Shown: positions 1-10,713, counted from the first letter of the stretch. The stretch is 64,000 nt of DNA from Candidatus Faeciplasma pullistercoris (GCA_018715525.1 DVLL01000021.1:124001-188000); one strand, 5' to 3'. The notes: generated from the sequence alone by a model not told the origin. A program made the numbers and translations.

Positions 1-339
1 GCTCCGCTGGCGTATATGCGCGGAAGAACGCTTGACGATGCTTTTGTGATTCTCGACGAGGCACAAAACACTTCTCCCGAGCAAATGAAAATGTTTTTAA
101 CAAGGCTCGGCTTTAACAGTAAGATGGTTATTACGGGAGATGTTACCCAGATAGATCTTCCCGACCCGAGAAAATCGGGACTCATTGAGGCAATAAAGGT
201 TCTCAAAAACATCAAAGACATAGGAATAAACTACTTTACCGAAAAGGATGTCGTCCGCCACAAGCTGGTGCAGGATATAGTCAAGGCTTATGAGGTATAT
301 AACAGCGAAAGGATGCACAAAAGGTATGAAAAAGCTTAG
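1..339 (+). CDS. phoH: PhoH family ATPase, 3' part (truncated by window start)
   Basis: Open to window edge; [54 protein letters not shown] is the PhoH Walker B region; followed by ybeY and era. Confidence 0.93.
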   Translation, partial: APLAYMRGRTLDDAFVILDEAQNTSPEQMKMFLTRLGFNSKMVITGDVTQIDLPDPRKSGLIEAIKVLKNIKDIGINYFTEKDVVRHKLVQDIVKAYEVYNSERMHKRYEKA

Positions 340-811
340 AGTTTCCTTTAATGACGAGCAGGATTTTTTCAAAATAACCACAGATTTGAAAAAGGTTTTG
401 AGAAGCTGCTGCCGCGAGAGCCTTTATCAGGCTGATTTTGACCATAACTGCGAGATAAGCGTAAGCTTTGTCGATAACGAAAGAATCCGCGAGATAAACA
501 GGGATTTTAGAAATATCGACTCAGCCACCGACGTTTTGTCCTTCCCGCTTGCCGACAACAGGGAGTTTGACCTCAACCCCGACAGCGGCTGCTATGAGTT
601 AGGAGACATCATAATTTCTACCGAGCGCGCTGCCGAGCAGGCAAATGAATTAGGTCACTCCACCGAGCGTGAGATAGCGTTTCTGGTTGTTCACTCAATG
701 CTTCATCTTCTCGGCTACGACCACCCGGACGAGGACAGCGAGCAAACTGCCCAGATGAGACAGCTTCAGAAGGTCATTATTTCTAAGATAGAGCAGGAAT
801 TTGAGCTATGA
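326..811 (+). CDS. ybeY: Endoribonuclease YbeY (start refined to ATG 326)
   Basis: [14 protein letters not shown] metal-binding motif (HxxxHxxxxxH); phoH-ybeY-era order. Confidence 0.93.
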   Translation: MKKLRVSFNDEQDFFKITTDLKKVLRSCCRESLYQADFDHNCEISVSFVDNERIREINRDFRNIDSATDVLSFPLADNREFDLNPDSGCYELGDIIISTERAAEQANELGHSTEREIAFLVVHSMLHLLGYDHPDEDSEQTAQMRQLQKVIISKIEQEFEL

Positions 812-1710
812 CTAAAAATGCCTTTATAACGATAGTAGGAAGACCGAACGCAGGGAAATCCTCGCTTCTCAACGCGCTCATAGGCGAAAAGATCGCCGCT
901 GTAAGCTCAAAGCCTCAGACCACGAGAACAAAGATTACAGGTGTTCTCACAAAAGGCGAGATTCAGTATGTCTTTATTGATACCCCGGGCATGCATAAAT
1001 CGAGGGACAAGCTGTCAGAGCATATGATAAACGCTATCAATAGCTCGGTAAGCTCCATAGACGCTGCTCTGCTGGTTGTCGATTCTCAGAAAAAGCCGGG
1101 AGATGCTGAGCGTGAGCTGCTAAGGTCGCTTAAAGCGTCTAAAGCTCCGGTGATACTTGTTGTAAACAAGATCGACCTCTTTGATGACAAGGAGCTGCTG
1201 ATACCTGTCATCAAGGAGTATGCTTCGATGTATGACTTTGCCGAGGTAATACCGATAAGCGCGATGAACAGCGACGGGCTGGACATCATACTTGACGTTT
1301 TATCTAAATACACCACGGAGGGACCTCACTTCTTCCCGGACGACAAGTTCACAGATCAGCCTGAAAGGGTAATAATATCCGAGATAATCCGCGAAAAGCT
1401 GCTGGAACTTTTGTCTGCTGAAGTTCCACACGGAATAGCCGTCGATATTGAAACGCTCAGCGAGCGGGATACTAAGGACGGCGAGGGCATAATGGACGTC
1501 GGAGCGGTGATATACTGCGAGAAGGAGTCCCACAAAGGAATAGTGATAGGTAAGGGCGGAGCTATGCTTAAACAGGTCGGCAGGCTCGCCAGAGAGGATA
1601 TTGAGCGCTTCTTTATGATTAAGACCAATCTTCAGCTCTGGGTAAAGGTCAAGGAGGGCTGGAGGAATAGGGAAGGGCTAATCAAAAACTTCGGTCTTGC
1701 AAACGACTGA
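808..1710 (+). CDS. era: GTPase Era
   Basis: GRPNAGKSSLLN, DTPGMH, NKID motifs plus C-terminal KH domain (KGIVIGKGGAMLKQVG). Confidence 0.97.
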   Translation: MTKNAFITIVGRPNAGKSSLLNALIGEKIAAVSSKPQTTRTKITGVLTKGEIQYVFIDTPGMHKSRDKLSEHMINAINSSVSSIDAALLVVDSQKKPGDAERELLRSLKASKAPVILVVNKIDLFDDKELLIPVIKEYASMYDFAEVIPISAMNSDGLDIILDVLSKYTTEGPHFFPDDKFTDQPERVIISEIIREKLLELLSAEVPHGIAVDIETLSERDTKDGEGIMDVGAVIYCEKESHKGIVIGKGGAMLKQVGRLAREDIERFFMIKTNLQLWVKVKEGWRNREGLIKNFGLAND

Positions 1711-1727
1711 TATTCGGAGATAAGTAG

Positions 1728-2495
1728 ATGCTGACTGTAAAGGGGCTTGTTTTAAGAGAGCGTGCCTGCGGTGACAACGACAAAATCCTTAGTATTCTTT
1801 CGGATACTCATGGGCTTTTGGAGGTCTGCGCAAAGGGTGTTAAAAAGGCGAATGCCAAGAACGCCTCGGTGTCACAGTGCTTTTGCTATGCAAAATACTG
1901 TCTTGCCGATGGTAAACACTACTATATCCTTAACAGCTCCGAGCCTATAAGAAATTTTTACGACATCAGACTTGACATAAATAAATTTGCGCTGGCAAGC
2001 TACTTCAGCGAACTGCTTTTGTATACCTGTCCTAAGAATCAGGTGAACTACGAAGCGTTGAGGCTTATTTTGAACAGCCTGCATTTTCTTTCCGAGGGCA
2101 AAAGGAACGAGACAATGCTCAAATCCGTGTTTGAGCTCAGGCTTATGACTGAAATAGGTCTTACCCCGAACCTGATTGGCTGCTGCAAATGCTACAGATA
2201 TGAAGCTCCGCAGATGCAGTTTGATCTCTCGGAGGGAAGGATATACTGCGAGGATTGCTGCGGCAAAAGGGATCTGAGCGTCTGCGAGGTCATAAACATG
2301 CCATTGCTCCACGCTTTTAGGTACGTCGCGCTTTCCGATATGTCAAAGATATTCAGCTTCAAGGTGCCTGACACTTATCTGCCTGCATTTTCTAACATAA
2401 CAGAGAGGTATGTCCAAATACAGCTTGGAAAGAGGTTTCAGACCCTTGATTTTTACAAATCTCTTTTATTATTTATGAACGGTAATAGGATATGA
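1728..2495 (+). CDS. recO: DNA repair protein RecO
   Basis: N-terminal VKGLVLRERACGDNDKILSILSDTHGL, Cys-rich zinc motif; downstream of era. Confidence 0.93.
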   Translation: MLTVKGLVLRERACGDNDKILSILSDTHGLLEVCAKGVKKANAKNASVSQCFCYAKYCLADGKHYYILNSSEPIRNFYDIRLDINKFALASYFSELLLYTCPKNQVNYEALRLILNSLHFLSEGKRNETMLKSVFELRLMTEIGLTPNLIGCCKCYRYEAPQMQFDLSEGRIYCEDCCGKRDLSVCEVINMPLLHAFRYVALSDMSKIFSFKVPDTYLPAFSNITERYVQIQLGKRFQTLDFYKSLLLFMNGNRI

Positions 2496-4891
2496 AAGAA
2501 CAATACAAAACACTTGAATTACATAAAATACTTGAGATGCTTTCACATCGCTGTGTAAACGACGCATCAGCTAAAGCGGCATTGCAGATTGAGCCGGTTA
2601 CAGACATTGATGTTGTGAGGCGGGAGCTCGAAAAGACCTTTGACGCATTTAATGTCAGTGCAAGGTTCGGCTCTCCGTCGTTCATCAATTTTCCTGATGT
2701 TTCGGCCATTGCTAAGAGAGCTCAAAACGGTGCGGAACTGTCTTTACGCGATTTGCTGGATGTTTCGAGGCTTCTTTCTCAGGTAGAGATGCTCAAGGCG
2801 TGGCGAAGGCAGTTTTCTGAGGATGAGTTCAAGCTTGACTACCTCTTTGAGTGCCTGTTTGACAACAAGTGGCTAAACAGCAAGATAGTAAACGCTGTTG
2901 TTAGTGAGGACGAGCTTTCTGATAACGCAAGTCCTGAGCTTTCTTTAATTCGCAGGAAAATCCTTCAGGCTGGCTCAAAAATAAGGGACACCCTTGACAG
3001 GATGGTTAAATCCTCCGATACTCAGAGCTATTTAAGGGACAGCCTTGTAACCATCAGAGACGGCAGATATGTCCTTCCAGTCAAATCTGAGCATAAGAAC
3101 AGTGTTCCCGGACTTGTACACGACACATCTGCCAGCGGGCAAACCTATTTTATCGAGCCTATGGTGGTAGTTGAGGCAAATAATGAGATAAGAATACTCA
3201 AGGGCAAGGAGCAGGAGGAAATTCAGCGCATTATAAGAGAGCTATCCTCCGACTGCGCTGAGTTTGGTGATCAGCTGATATCAGACTATCAAACATGTAT
3301 AGAGCTTGATCTGTATTTTGCGAAGTCCAATCTCGGAGCGGATATGGCAGCGAGCATGCCAAATGTCTCTGACGATGGAGAGATTATACTTAAAAAAGCA
3401 AGACATCCGCTTATTGACAGAGAAAAAGTAGTACCGATAGACTTTGCAATAGGAAACGGCTACGATGCGCTTGTCATAACAGGCCCTAACACCGGCGGTA
3501 AGACTGTCATACTCAAGACTGTCGGACTTTTGACTCTTATGACTATGTGCGGACTTTTAATTCCCGCATCAGACGGCTGCAAAATTACCGTATTTAATGA
3601 TATTCTTGTAGACATAGGCGACAAGCAGTCTATAGAGGAAAGCCTTTCGACCTTCTCCTCGCATATGACAAACATAGTCAGCATCCTTGATACGGTAAAC
3701 TATAACTCACTTGTTCTCATTGACGAGCTTGGTTCGGGAACTGATCCTGTGGAGGGCGCTGCTCTTGCGGTCGCGATAATTGAAAGAATTAAGTCCACCG
3801 GCGCCAAGCTTGTTACGACTACGCATTACCAGGAGCTCAAAATGTACGCCTTGGAAATGGACGGAGTGGAGAATGCCTCCTGCGAGTTTGATATTAAAAC
3901 GTTGCAGCCCACCTACCGACTTATAATTGGTTCACCCGGAAAGTCAAACGCCTTTGCGATATCAAAAAGGCTTGGACTGGACGATGCAATAATCAAGAGA
4001 GCGGAAAGCCTGATGAGCGAGGAGTCTCAGAGATTTGAGGACGTCATCAGCCGACTTGATAAAGCGAGAAAAGAACTTGAGGAGAATACGGTTCTTGCAA
4101 AAAAATACAAGGCGGAAGCCGAACAGCTCAGGGAACAGCTTGTAACCGAGAGGAATAAGCTCTTGGAGCAAAAGGATAAGGAACTTGACGGGGCAAGACG
4201 TCAAGCGAGAGAAATTATCGATCGGGTAAGCGCGAACTCCCAAAGGCTGATGGATGAGCTGGAAGAACTAAAAAAAGCAAAAGACAAGGAGGAATTCTCA
4301 AAGCTTGTCTCAGAGCAAAAGCAAAAATACCGCTCAAGCATCAACAATCTTTACGGAGAGGCGTCAAAGCTTGGAGAATACGAGGAAGAAACATATGTTT
4401 TGCCGAGACCGCTCAAAAAAGGCGACGATGTTCTCATCAAGGACGGAAATAAGTCAGGAATATTGATTTCACCACCTGATCCGGCAGGAAACTGCATGGT
4501 TCAGGTCGGGATAATGAAGACAAAGGTGCATGTTTCTAAGATAAGGCTTGCCGAAAAGGACGTCACATTTAATAACCAGAAAATTTCCAAGAAGAGCCCG
4601 AGTGGAAACATCAGTACCAAGGGCATCGAGAGCAGAGCAACAAGAAGACCTGAGTTAGAGCTTGATATCAGAGGATATACAGTGGATGAAGGGATTTATG
4701 AGCTTGATGCGTTTATTGACAGAGCGGTTTTAAGCGGCAATAAGGTCGTTACAATAATACATGGCAAAGGCACAGGCGCTTTGAAGACAGCAGTTCGCAA
4801 TCATCTTAAAAAGCATCCGTCGGTGTTGTCGTCAAGAAAAGGCTTATACGGCGAGGGAGAAGACGGAGTTACGATAGTTGAACTGAAGTAG
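2492..4891 (+). CDS. mutS2: Endonuclease MutS2
   Basis: GPNTGGKTVILKTVGL Walker A, DELGSGTDPVEGAAL, C-terminal Smr domain (LDIRGYTVDEG, IIHGKGTGALK). Confidence 0.96.
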   Translation: MKEQYKTLELHKILEMLSHRCVNDASAKAALQIEPVTDIDVVRRELEKTFDAFNVSARFGSPSFINFPDVSAIAKRAQNGAELSLRDLLDVSRLLSQVEMLKAWRRQFSEDEFKLDYLFECLFDNKWLNSKIVNAVVSEDELSDNASPELSLIRRKILQAGSKIRDTLDRMVKSSDTQSYLRDSLVTIRDGRYVLPVKSEHKNSVPGLVHDTSASGQTYFIEPMVVVEANNEIRILKGKEQEEIQRIIRELSSDCAEFGDQLISDYQTCIELDLYFAKSNLGADMAASMPNVSDDGEIILKKARHPLIDREKVVPIDFAIGNGYDALVITGPNTGGKTVILKTVGLLTLMTMCGLLIPASDGCKITVFNDILVDIGDKQSIEESLSTFSSHMTNIVSILDTVNYNSLVLIDELGSGTDPVEGAALAVAIIERIKSTGAKLVTTTHYQELKMYALEMDGVENASCEFDIKTLQPTYRLIIGSPGKSNAFAISKRLGLDDAIIKRAESLMSEESQRFEDVISRLDKARKELEENTVLAKKYKAEAEQLREQLVTERNKLLEQKDKELDGARRQAREIIDRVSANSQRLMDELEELKKAKDKEEFSKLVSEQKQKYRSSINNLYGEASKLGEYEEETYVLPRPLKKGDDVLIKDGNKSGILISPPDPAGNCMVQVGIMKTKVHVSKIRLAEKDVTFNNQKISKKSPSGNISTKGIESRATRRPELELDIRGYTVDEGIYELDAFIDRAVLSGNKVVTIIHGKGTGALKTAVRNHLKKHPSVLSSRKGLYGEGEDGVTIVELK

Positions 4892-4929
4892 ACTGCTGTG
4901 GATGTTCTAAATTCAACCACATTTATCAG

Positions 4930-4999
4930 GGGGAGTGGTTATTCTGCTCCCCACAGGGAGATAGATAAATATTCGCTAAATAAAAATTTAGCGAATATT
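4930..4999. repeat. Two consecutive intergenic inverted repeats: 4930-4952 (6-bp arms ggggag/ctcccc) and 4968-4999 (14-bp perfect arms aatattcgctaaat/atttagcgaatatt)
   Basis: Direct reading of complementary arms; no T-run after the second hairpin. Confidence 0.7.
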
Positions 5000-5179
5000 A
5001 GGGAACAAGAAAACCTTAATTTATGTATTTCTACAGTCTCTGTCGTATATGTATGTTTAGACTCTTGCGCCAAGTATGAAGATTATATATAATTACCTTG
5101 TGTATAGTTTTATATATAGTCATATACAAATTTATACACGCAGCATAATTCCGGCATGATTTTGGAGGAAGTTTCATAG

Positions 5180-6259
5180 ATGCGTCAAGAATATCAAAAC
5201 GATTGCCCACAGTATTTATCAGAATACCTATCCTATGTGCGTACTATTAAAAATCACACAGAACGCACACAGGAAGCATATTACATAGATCTCAGGGTTT
5301 TTCTTCGCTATCTCAAAATTAAGCATCACATAGCTGACGAGACTGATTTTGACTCTATTAAAATAGCAGATGTTCCTTTTTCCTATATACAGGAGTTTAC
5401 ACTTAACGACGCATACGCATACATGAACTATTTAAGCGATGTTAGGAAAAATAAGGAAGCTTCACGTGCTCGAAAAACATCGTCTTTAAGAAAGTTCTTT
5501 GACTATATGCACTATAAGTCTTGTATTCTTGCTGATAATCCTCTCGAGAAGCTTGAGCATCCGAAAATGAAAAAAACTCTTCCGAAATATCTTGAGCTTG
5601 ATCAGAGCACAAAGCTGCTTGAAAGCATTGACAGCAAGCATCAGGTCAGAGATTACTGTATAATTACTCTGTTTCTCAATTGCGGGATGAGACTAAGTGA
5701 GCTTGCCGGACTAAATATTTCAGATTTCAGTAAGAGCGAAAGGTCGCTCCGGCTCTTTGGCAAGGGTCAAAAGGAACGGATTGTTTATCTTAATGACGCT
5801 TGTGTCTCAGCACTGACTGAGTATCTTAAAATAAGACCTGACGCCGGTAAAAATGTTAAAGCAATATTTCTTAGCCATTATGCTGGTCAATATTCCAGGA
5901 TGTCAACGCGCAGGATTCAGAAAATCGTCGAGGAACAACTCAAAATTGCCGGGCTCGGAAATCTCGGCATATCGGTTCACAAGCTACGGCATACTGCTGC
6001 GACACTTATGTATGAATACGGAAATGTCGATATTTTGGTGCTAAAGGACATACTTGGGCATGTTAACCTCGGAACAACAGAGATTTATACGCATTTATCT
6101 AACAAGGACAAGATGGAAGCCGCAGAGCGCTCTCCTCTTGCAAACGTGAGGAACGTTAGAAGTACTTTAAAAAGTCCTAAATTAGACGATAATAATACGG
6201 ACTTACCTGACTCAGACCTCTCCCATGCTCCAAGATCAAATAAAAAGGCAAAGCAATAG
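5180..6259 (+). CDS. XerC/D-type tyrosine recombinase
   Basis: SAM-like N-domain and catalytic signatures (NCGMRLSELAGLNISD, HKLRHTAATLMYEYG, LGHVNLGTTEIYTHL); ~40-aa polar C-terminal tail. Confidence 0.92.
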   Translation: MRQEYQNDCPQYLSEYLSYVRTIKNHTERTQEAYYIDLRVFLRYLKIKHHIADETDFDSIKIADVPFSYIQEFTLNDAYAYMNYLSDVRKNKEASRARKTSSLRKFFDYMHYKSCILADNPLEKLEHPKMKKTLPKYLELDQSTKLLESIDSKHQVRDYCIITLFLNCGMRLSELAGLNISDFSKSERSLRLFGKGQKERIVYLNDACVSALTEYLKIRPDAGKNVKAIFLSHYAGQYSRMSTRRIQKIVEEQLKIAGLGNLGISVHKLRHTAATLMYEYGNVDILVLKDILGHVNLGTTEIYTHLSNKDKMEAAERSPLANVRNVRSTLKSPKLDDNNTDLPDSDLSHAPRSNKKAKQ

Positions 6260-6306
6260 AGTAATCACCCCCTTGGATGATTTATCCAAGGGGGTGATTA
6301 CTTTTA
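6260..6306. terminator. Intrinsic terminator, probably bidirectional
   Basis: 19-bp perfect inverted repeat agtaatcacccccttggat-gattt-atccaagggggtgattact, followed by tttta. Confidence 0.93.
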
Positions 6307-6334
6307 TGTGTAAATATGTGTAAAGATATTTTCT

Positions 6335-7405
6335 TTACATTGCTGCGTGCCTAATATCTTCTATTAGTTTATCTGTAATGGCAGACACTTTGTCAAAATT
6401 CATTGCGTTAATATACCAGCTTTCAAGCTCATCATGCACATTTTTTGCATTTTTTAGCGCTGTTATAGCTTCGCCTATCAATTTTTCCGCTACTCCCCTG
6501 TCAAACTCAGCCCTCTTTTTCTTATCCTTGAGCTTTGATATGTCATAAAAGCGCATGGCGTTGATTTTAGCTGTATGGTACGGCATATCGAATAAATTAT
6601 CACAGTTTCCGGATATTATTGCTATTTTGAGTTCGGGAATAACAACATGCTGATAAATATTGCCCTGCAAAAACATGTCTGAGCTTACTATGACCTCGTA
6701 TCCGTTTGAGCAGGCAGCGTTGGCAAGCTTATCTAACAGCCTTGCTCTTACCGCATAGTACTCATCATTAACTATGAACACATTCATGCCATCAAAGTTT
6801 GTTTTGTTGGTAAGTACGCCCTTTGGTGTCAAGGATGTTATCTGTCTGAAGCTGACGGCGGTCGGAGAACATTTTTTCTTAGGAAACAGCCTTGAGGACA
6901 GCCTGTCGCAGTATGCATCAAGCTTTTCCTTATTCAGGCAGGTTTCTCCTACTGTCAGGACGTCCTCATTTATTGAAATTATAGCTCTTAGGTATCTTCT
7001 TACCACCGCGTGATATTTCTTGTTTTTGATAGTAGCTGCGATGATTTTTTCTTTGGCGTCGTTGAGCTTGTTTGAGTCCCAGCAGCTTCCGAGGTTAATA
7101 AGTATTTCGCTTACTCCTGGGTACTTCGGTTCTATAACATGCGGTGATGTGCCGTCAACAACTATAATGCCGAGACCTCTAAATAGAACGGCATCAAGCG
7201 AATCAGGATCAGAGGAGCAATAGTAAAGCTCAGGCGTCTCAACTTCAGATAGCTCTTTTACAACTCTCTTCATGAGCGAGGATTTTCCTGTTCCCGGACC
7301 GCCCTTTAGTATGAATGTTTTATACTTTCTTGAGCCTATGTCGTCAGTTATGTGAGTCAAAAATCCGTCAGGGGTGGAGTATCCTAAAAAATATGTTTCT
7401 GCCAT
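6335..7405 (-). CDS. PRK06851-like P-loop ATPase of unknown function (start refined to ATG 7405)
   Basis: GGPGTGKSSLMKRV Walker A; start MAETYFLGYSTPDG preceded by AAAGGAG. Confidence 0.75.
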   Translation of the reverse strand: MAETYFLGYSTPDGFLTHITDDIGSRKYKTFILKGGPGTGKSSLMKRVVKELSEVETPELYYCSSDPDSLDAVLFRGLGIIVVDGTSPHVIEPKYPGVSEILINLGSCWDSNKLNDAKEKIIAATIKNKKYHAVVRRYLRAIISINEDVLTVGETCLNKEKLDAYCDRLSSRLFPKKKCSPTAVSFRQITSLTPKGVLTNKTNFDGMNVFIVNDEYYAVRARLLDKLANAACSNGYEVIVSSDMFLQGNIYQHVVIPELKIAIISGNCDNLFDMPYHTAKINAMRFYDISKLKDKKKRAEFDRGVAEKLIGEAITALKNAKNVHDELESWYINAMNFDKVSAITDKLIEDIRHAAM

Positions 7406-7481
7406 ATAAAATCTCCTTTGCTTCTGTTTTTTATATAATATGGCAGGGGGCAATAAGTGGTGTTCGTCCGCAAAATAAACT

Positions 7482-7513
7482 AAAAGGCTCACGCACAAAA
7501 ACGCAAGCCTTTT
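7482..7513 (-). terminator. Likely intrinsic terminator downstream of the U32 peptidase gene
   Basis: aaaaggct/agcctttt arms, T-rich after the stem on the minus strand. Confidence 0.6.
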
Positions 7514-7528
7514 AATATATAAAACAGG

Positions 7529-8755
7529 TTAGTTGAGTTTTTTTCTTATGATAGTTCCCTTCTGAAAGACCTCACGGCACGGTAGGCAGAGCTTCATAGT
7601 CGCAATGTTTGCCACATCTACGCTTTCTCCCGCTTCGTTGATTATTTCATCGGCGATATATCTAACAGGTTCACGGTCTGGTGAAAGTATCTCAAGCTCA
7701 TCGCCTCTGAAAAAGCGATTGCGCTGCGTGCAGTACAAATATCCGTCCTTGCAGTCGTCCACTACCGCTACAACATCATAGTTGCGAACATACCCGCTGG
7801 TCTCATAATACTGAGATTCTTTTGGATTGCCGAAGTAAAAGCCGTTGCAGTACTCCCTATGTGATACCTTGTACACCTCATCTTTAATCCATTGTGGAAG
7901 CTCGTAACGCTTCGGGTTTTTCTTAAAGATGTCAATGGCATGGCGGTAGGCGTTTGTCACTACTGATACATAGTAAGCAGATTTCGCTCTGCCCTCGATT
8001 TTAAAGCTTTTCACTCCCGCCTCAGCCAGCTTATCTATATGCTCGATCATGCACATATCCTTGGCGTTAAGGATATACGAGCCTTTTTCATCCTCTGATA
8101 TCGGATAGTATTCGCCGGGGCGCTTTTCCTCCATCAAGTAGTATTTCCACCTGCATGGCTGCGCACATTCTCCTCTGTTGGCGTCCCTGTTTATAAGATA
8201 CTGTGACAGAAGGCATCTGCCGGAGAATGAAACGCACATAGCTCCGTGCACAAAGCACTCAATATCCAGCTCTTTGGGAGTCTTTGCGCGAATTTCAGAA
8301 ATGTCATCTATACTCAGCTCTCTTGCAAGAACTACTCTCTTTGCGCCCATGTTGTAGAATGCGTTTGCAGTCGCATAGTTAACAACACCCGCCTGAGTGG
8401 AGACATGCAGTTCCAAATCGGGTACGTACTTTTTTATCAGACTGAACAGGCCTATGTCGTTGACAATTGCGGCGTCGATTCCGCAGGAATATACCTGCTT
8501 TATAAAGTCTTCAAAGCCGTCTACCTCGTCGTTTTTAGGAAGAGTATTGCAGGTCAGATGTATTTTTTTGCCGAGGCTGTGCGCATATTTGCATGCTTTC
8601 TCAAGCTCCTCAAACGTAAAGTTTGACGGCGACGCTCTCATTCCAAAGCTTTTTGCGCCGAGGTATACAGCGTCTGCTCCGAAGAGAAGCGCAGCCTGGA
8701 GCCTTTCAAAGTCGCCTGCCGGAGCCAAAAGTTCAAGGTTAGAATATTCGCTCAA
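7529..8755 (-). CDS. Peptidase U32 family protein (YrrO/RlhA-like)
   Basis: ELLAPAGDFERLQAALLFGADAVYLGAKSFGMRA; ECFVHGAMCVSFSGRCLLSQYLINRDANRGECAQPCRW signature. Confidence 0.95.
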   Translation of the reverse strand: MSEYSNLELLAPAGDFERLQAALLFGADAVYLGAKSFGMRASPSNFTFEELEKACKYAHSLGKKIHLTCNTLPKNDEVDGFEDFIKQVYSCGIDAAIVNDIGLFSLIKKYVPDLELHVSTQAGVVNYATANAFYNMGAKRVVLARELSIDDISEIRAKTPKELDIECFVHGAMCVSFSGRCLLSQYLINRDANRGECAQPCRWKYYLMEEKRPGEYYPISEDEKGSYILNAKDMCMIEHIDKLAEAGVKSFKIEGRAKSAYYVSVVTNAYRHAIDIFKKNPKRYELPQWIKDEVYKVSHREYCNGFYFGNPKESQYYETSGYVRNYDVVAVVDDCKDGYLYCTQRNRFFRGDELEILSPDREPVRYIADEIINEAGESVDVANIATMKLCLPCREVFQKGTIIRKKLN

Positions 8756-8767
8756 AATATCACTCTC

Positions 8768-10111
8768 CTATACCAGTCCGGCTCTTTCACAGTTGTCCAA
8801 ATGCTCATCGTATGTCATGGCATAGTATGTTTCGCCTGTGCTAAGGTCTGAGCAGAAGTAGTAGTAATCGGTATCGTTTGGATACAGCACGGCGTTTATT
8901 GCATCTAATCCCGGGTTGCATATAGCTCCTACCGGAAGCCCAACGCAGGTATAGCTGTCATATGCGTCGTACATCTCCTGATATTCAACGGAAAGCACAT
9001 TTTTAATGACATTTTCAATATATGAGTAGGTCGTATCTGACTGCAAATTCGGGAAGCCCTCAGGGTCTGCCAGCCTGTTAAGAAATACAGATGCTATATT
9101 TCTCATGTCATCTACATTCGACGCTTCACGTTGTACTATAGACGCTAAGACCACGACTTCGTCAATGTTCATACCGATTTCGGCAGCACGGTCGATTGCT
9201 TCAGAGTTAAGGATTTCATCTGTTCTGGTTTTTATCTTCTTCACAACGTTGTACGCGGAATCTCCGACATAGAACTCATAGGTATCAGGGAAGAGATAGC
9301 CCTCATTTTTATAGAGCTTAAGGCTGGATGAGGAGACATATTTCTCGAACTCAAATCCAAATACAGACGAGTTAAAGGTATAAATGAAGTCGTCTGCGTC
9401 GCAAACGCCGTTTTGCTCAAGTATCTGAGCGGCATCAAGCAAAGTTATTCCTTCCGGGAAAGTAACCGTAACAGTCTCCTTGGCATCTCTCATTACCATA
9501 AGGCTATCTATGATATCGGCATAGCTCATGTTATATGCGACGTCAAGATCGCCCGGGTACATGTTTCCGTCTGCTCCCTTGAAGCGGGCTATCGCCAAGA
9601 ATACATTTTTGTAGTATATTACTCCCTCGTTGTAAAGCTGATCAGCAATATCCGAGCTGGTAGAACCTTCAGGGATTTTAATGGTAAAGCTGCTGCTCTG
9701 ACTCTCGATTCCAAGAACATCTCTGCCTATTACAATTATAAACAGCGAAAGCACCACTGAAACGCAGATAACGAGCGTTGCGAGAATAATTCCCATATAT
9801 GCGGAATAGTTTGCCTTTGTGCGCCTTTTCTTTCTCGGACGGGCGTATCCGTTTGTTTGGCGGCTATCAAAGCTTTTTTGAAGCCGATTTTCGCTCTGAT
9901 TTTTGCTCAAGTATTCATTCGAGCTAACATCAGCAGGGACTCTAACTGTTTTGCCCTCCATTGCGCCCTCGTCCTCAGAGTGAAAATCGGACGGCAAGTC
10001 ACTGCCTTTGTCGTCGCTTTCAGACTGAGCGTGCTGAGAATCGCTTTTTGCTTCTGCGAGAATCTCTTCAAGAAGCTCCTCGTAGTTGTCTTTTTTGTTG
10101 CTATCTGTCAT
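8768..10111 (-). CDS. mltG: Endolytic murein transglycosylase MltG with N-terminal cytoplasmic extension
   Basis: Single TM then YceG domain; VVVLASIVQREASNVDDMRNIASVFLNRL, LQSDTTYSY, GLPVGAICNPGLDAINAVLYPN. Confidence 0.93.
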   Translation of the reverse strand: MTDSNKKDNYEELLEEILAEAKSDSQHAQSESDDKGSDLPSDFHSEDEGAMEGKTVRVPADVSSNEYLSKNQSENRLQKSFDSRQTNGYARPRKKRRTKANYSAYMGIILATLVICVSVVLSLFIIVIGRDVLGIESQSSSFTIKIPEGSTSSDIADQLYNEGVIYYKNVFLAIARFKGADGNMYPGDLDVAYNMSYADIIDSLMVMRDAKETVTVTFPEGITLLDAAQILEQNGVCDADDFIYTFNSSVFGFEFEKYVSSSSLKLYKNEGYLFPDTYEFYVGDSAYNVVKKIKTRTDEILNSEAIDRAAEIGMNIDEVVVLASIVQREASNVDDMRNIASVFLNRLADPEGFPNLQSDTTYSYIENVIKNVLSVEYQEMYDAYDSYTCVGLPVGAICNPGLDAINAVLYPNDTDYYYFCSDLSTGETYYAMTYDEHLDNCERAGLV

Positions 10112-10155
10112 ATCGCACTTCCTCGGTGTGGGGTGAAAAATTTATTTTTATCTGC

Positions 10156-10713
10156 TTACCTTTTGACGTTAAGCGTCTTAAGAAGCCTTTGCGCTCTGTC
10201 CTGAGAAAACAGCTTTTCTATTATAGCGGCAGAAAACTCAACAGCCGCACCCATTCCGCAGCCTGTAATTATATTTCCGTCGACCACAACGGCATCGTCT
10301 GTGACCACAGCGCCTTCAAGCTCGTTCTCAAATCCCGGATAGCAAACAGCCTTTTTTCCCTTAAGAAGACCCTTGTGACCTAAAATCGAGGGTGCGGCGC
10401 ATATCGCGGCTATAGGAATGTCATGCTCAGCACAGTAGTCCACAGCCTCGCTAACAGTCTTGTTTTTTTCAAGATTGAGAGTCCCAGGCATTCCTCCTGG
10501 AAGTATTATCATTTCGATCTCAGGGCTCATCTTAAGCTCATTGTCCTCAATGTCGGCTATAACCGGAACTCCATGTGAGCTCTTTACAATCACTCCGCCT
10601 ATTCCGACGGTAAGAACCTCCTTCTCACATCTTCTGAGGCAATCAACAGGAGTCAAAGCTTCTACTTCTTCAAAACCGTTAGCCAAAAAACAAATTACCA
10701 TAAGTTCATTCAC
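10156..10713 (-). CDS. DJ-1/PfpI family protein
   Basis: FLANGFEEVEALTPVDCLRR, IILPGGMPGTLNL, AAICAAPSILG. Confidence 0.93.
   Translation of the reverse strand: MNELMVICFLANGFEEVEALTPVDCLRRCEKEVLTVGIGGVIVKSSHGVPVIADIEDNELKMSPEIEMIILPGGMPGTLNLEKNKTVSEAVDYCAEHDIPIAAICAAPSILGHKGLLKGKKAVCYPGFENELEGAVVTDDAVVVDGNIITGCGMGAAVEFSAAIIEKLFSQDRAQRLLKTLNVKR

Noticed and set aside
4898-5092. 64-aa ORF between mutS2 and the recombinase
   Set aside because: No good RBS, and it reads through two hairpins; better treated as a non-coding leader
8246-8825. Two overlapping plus-strand ORFs (126 and 142 aa) antisense to the U32 peptidase gene
   Set aside because: They overlap each other and a confidently identified gene; no domain signatures
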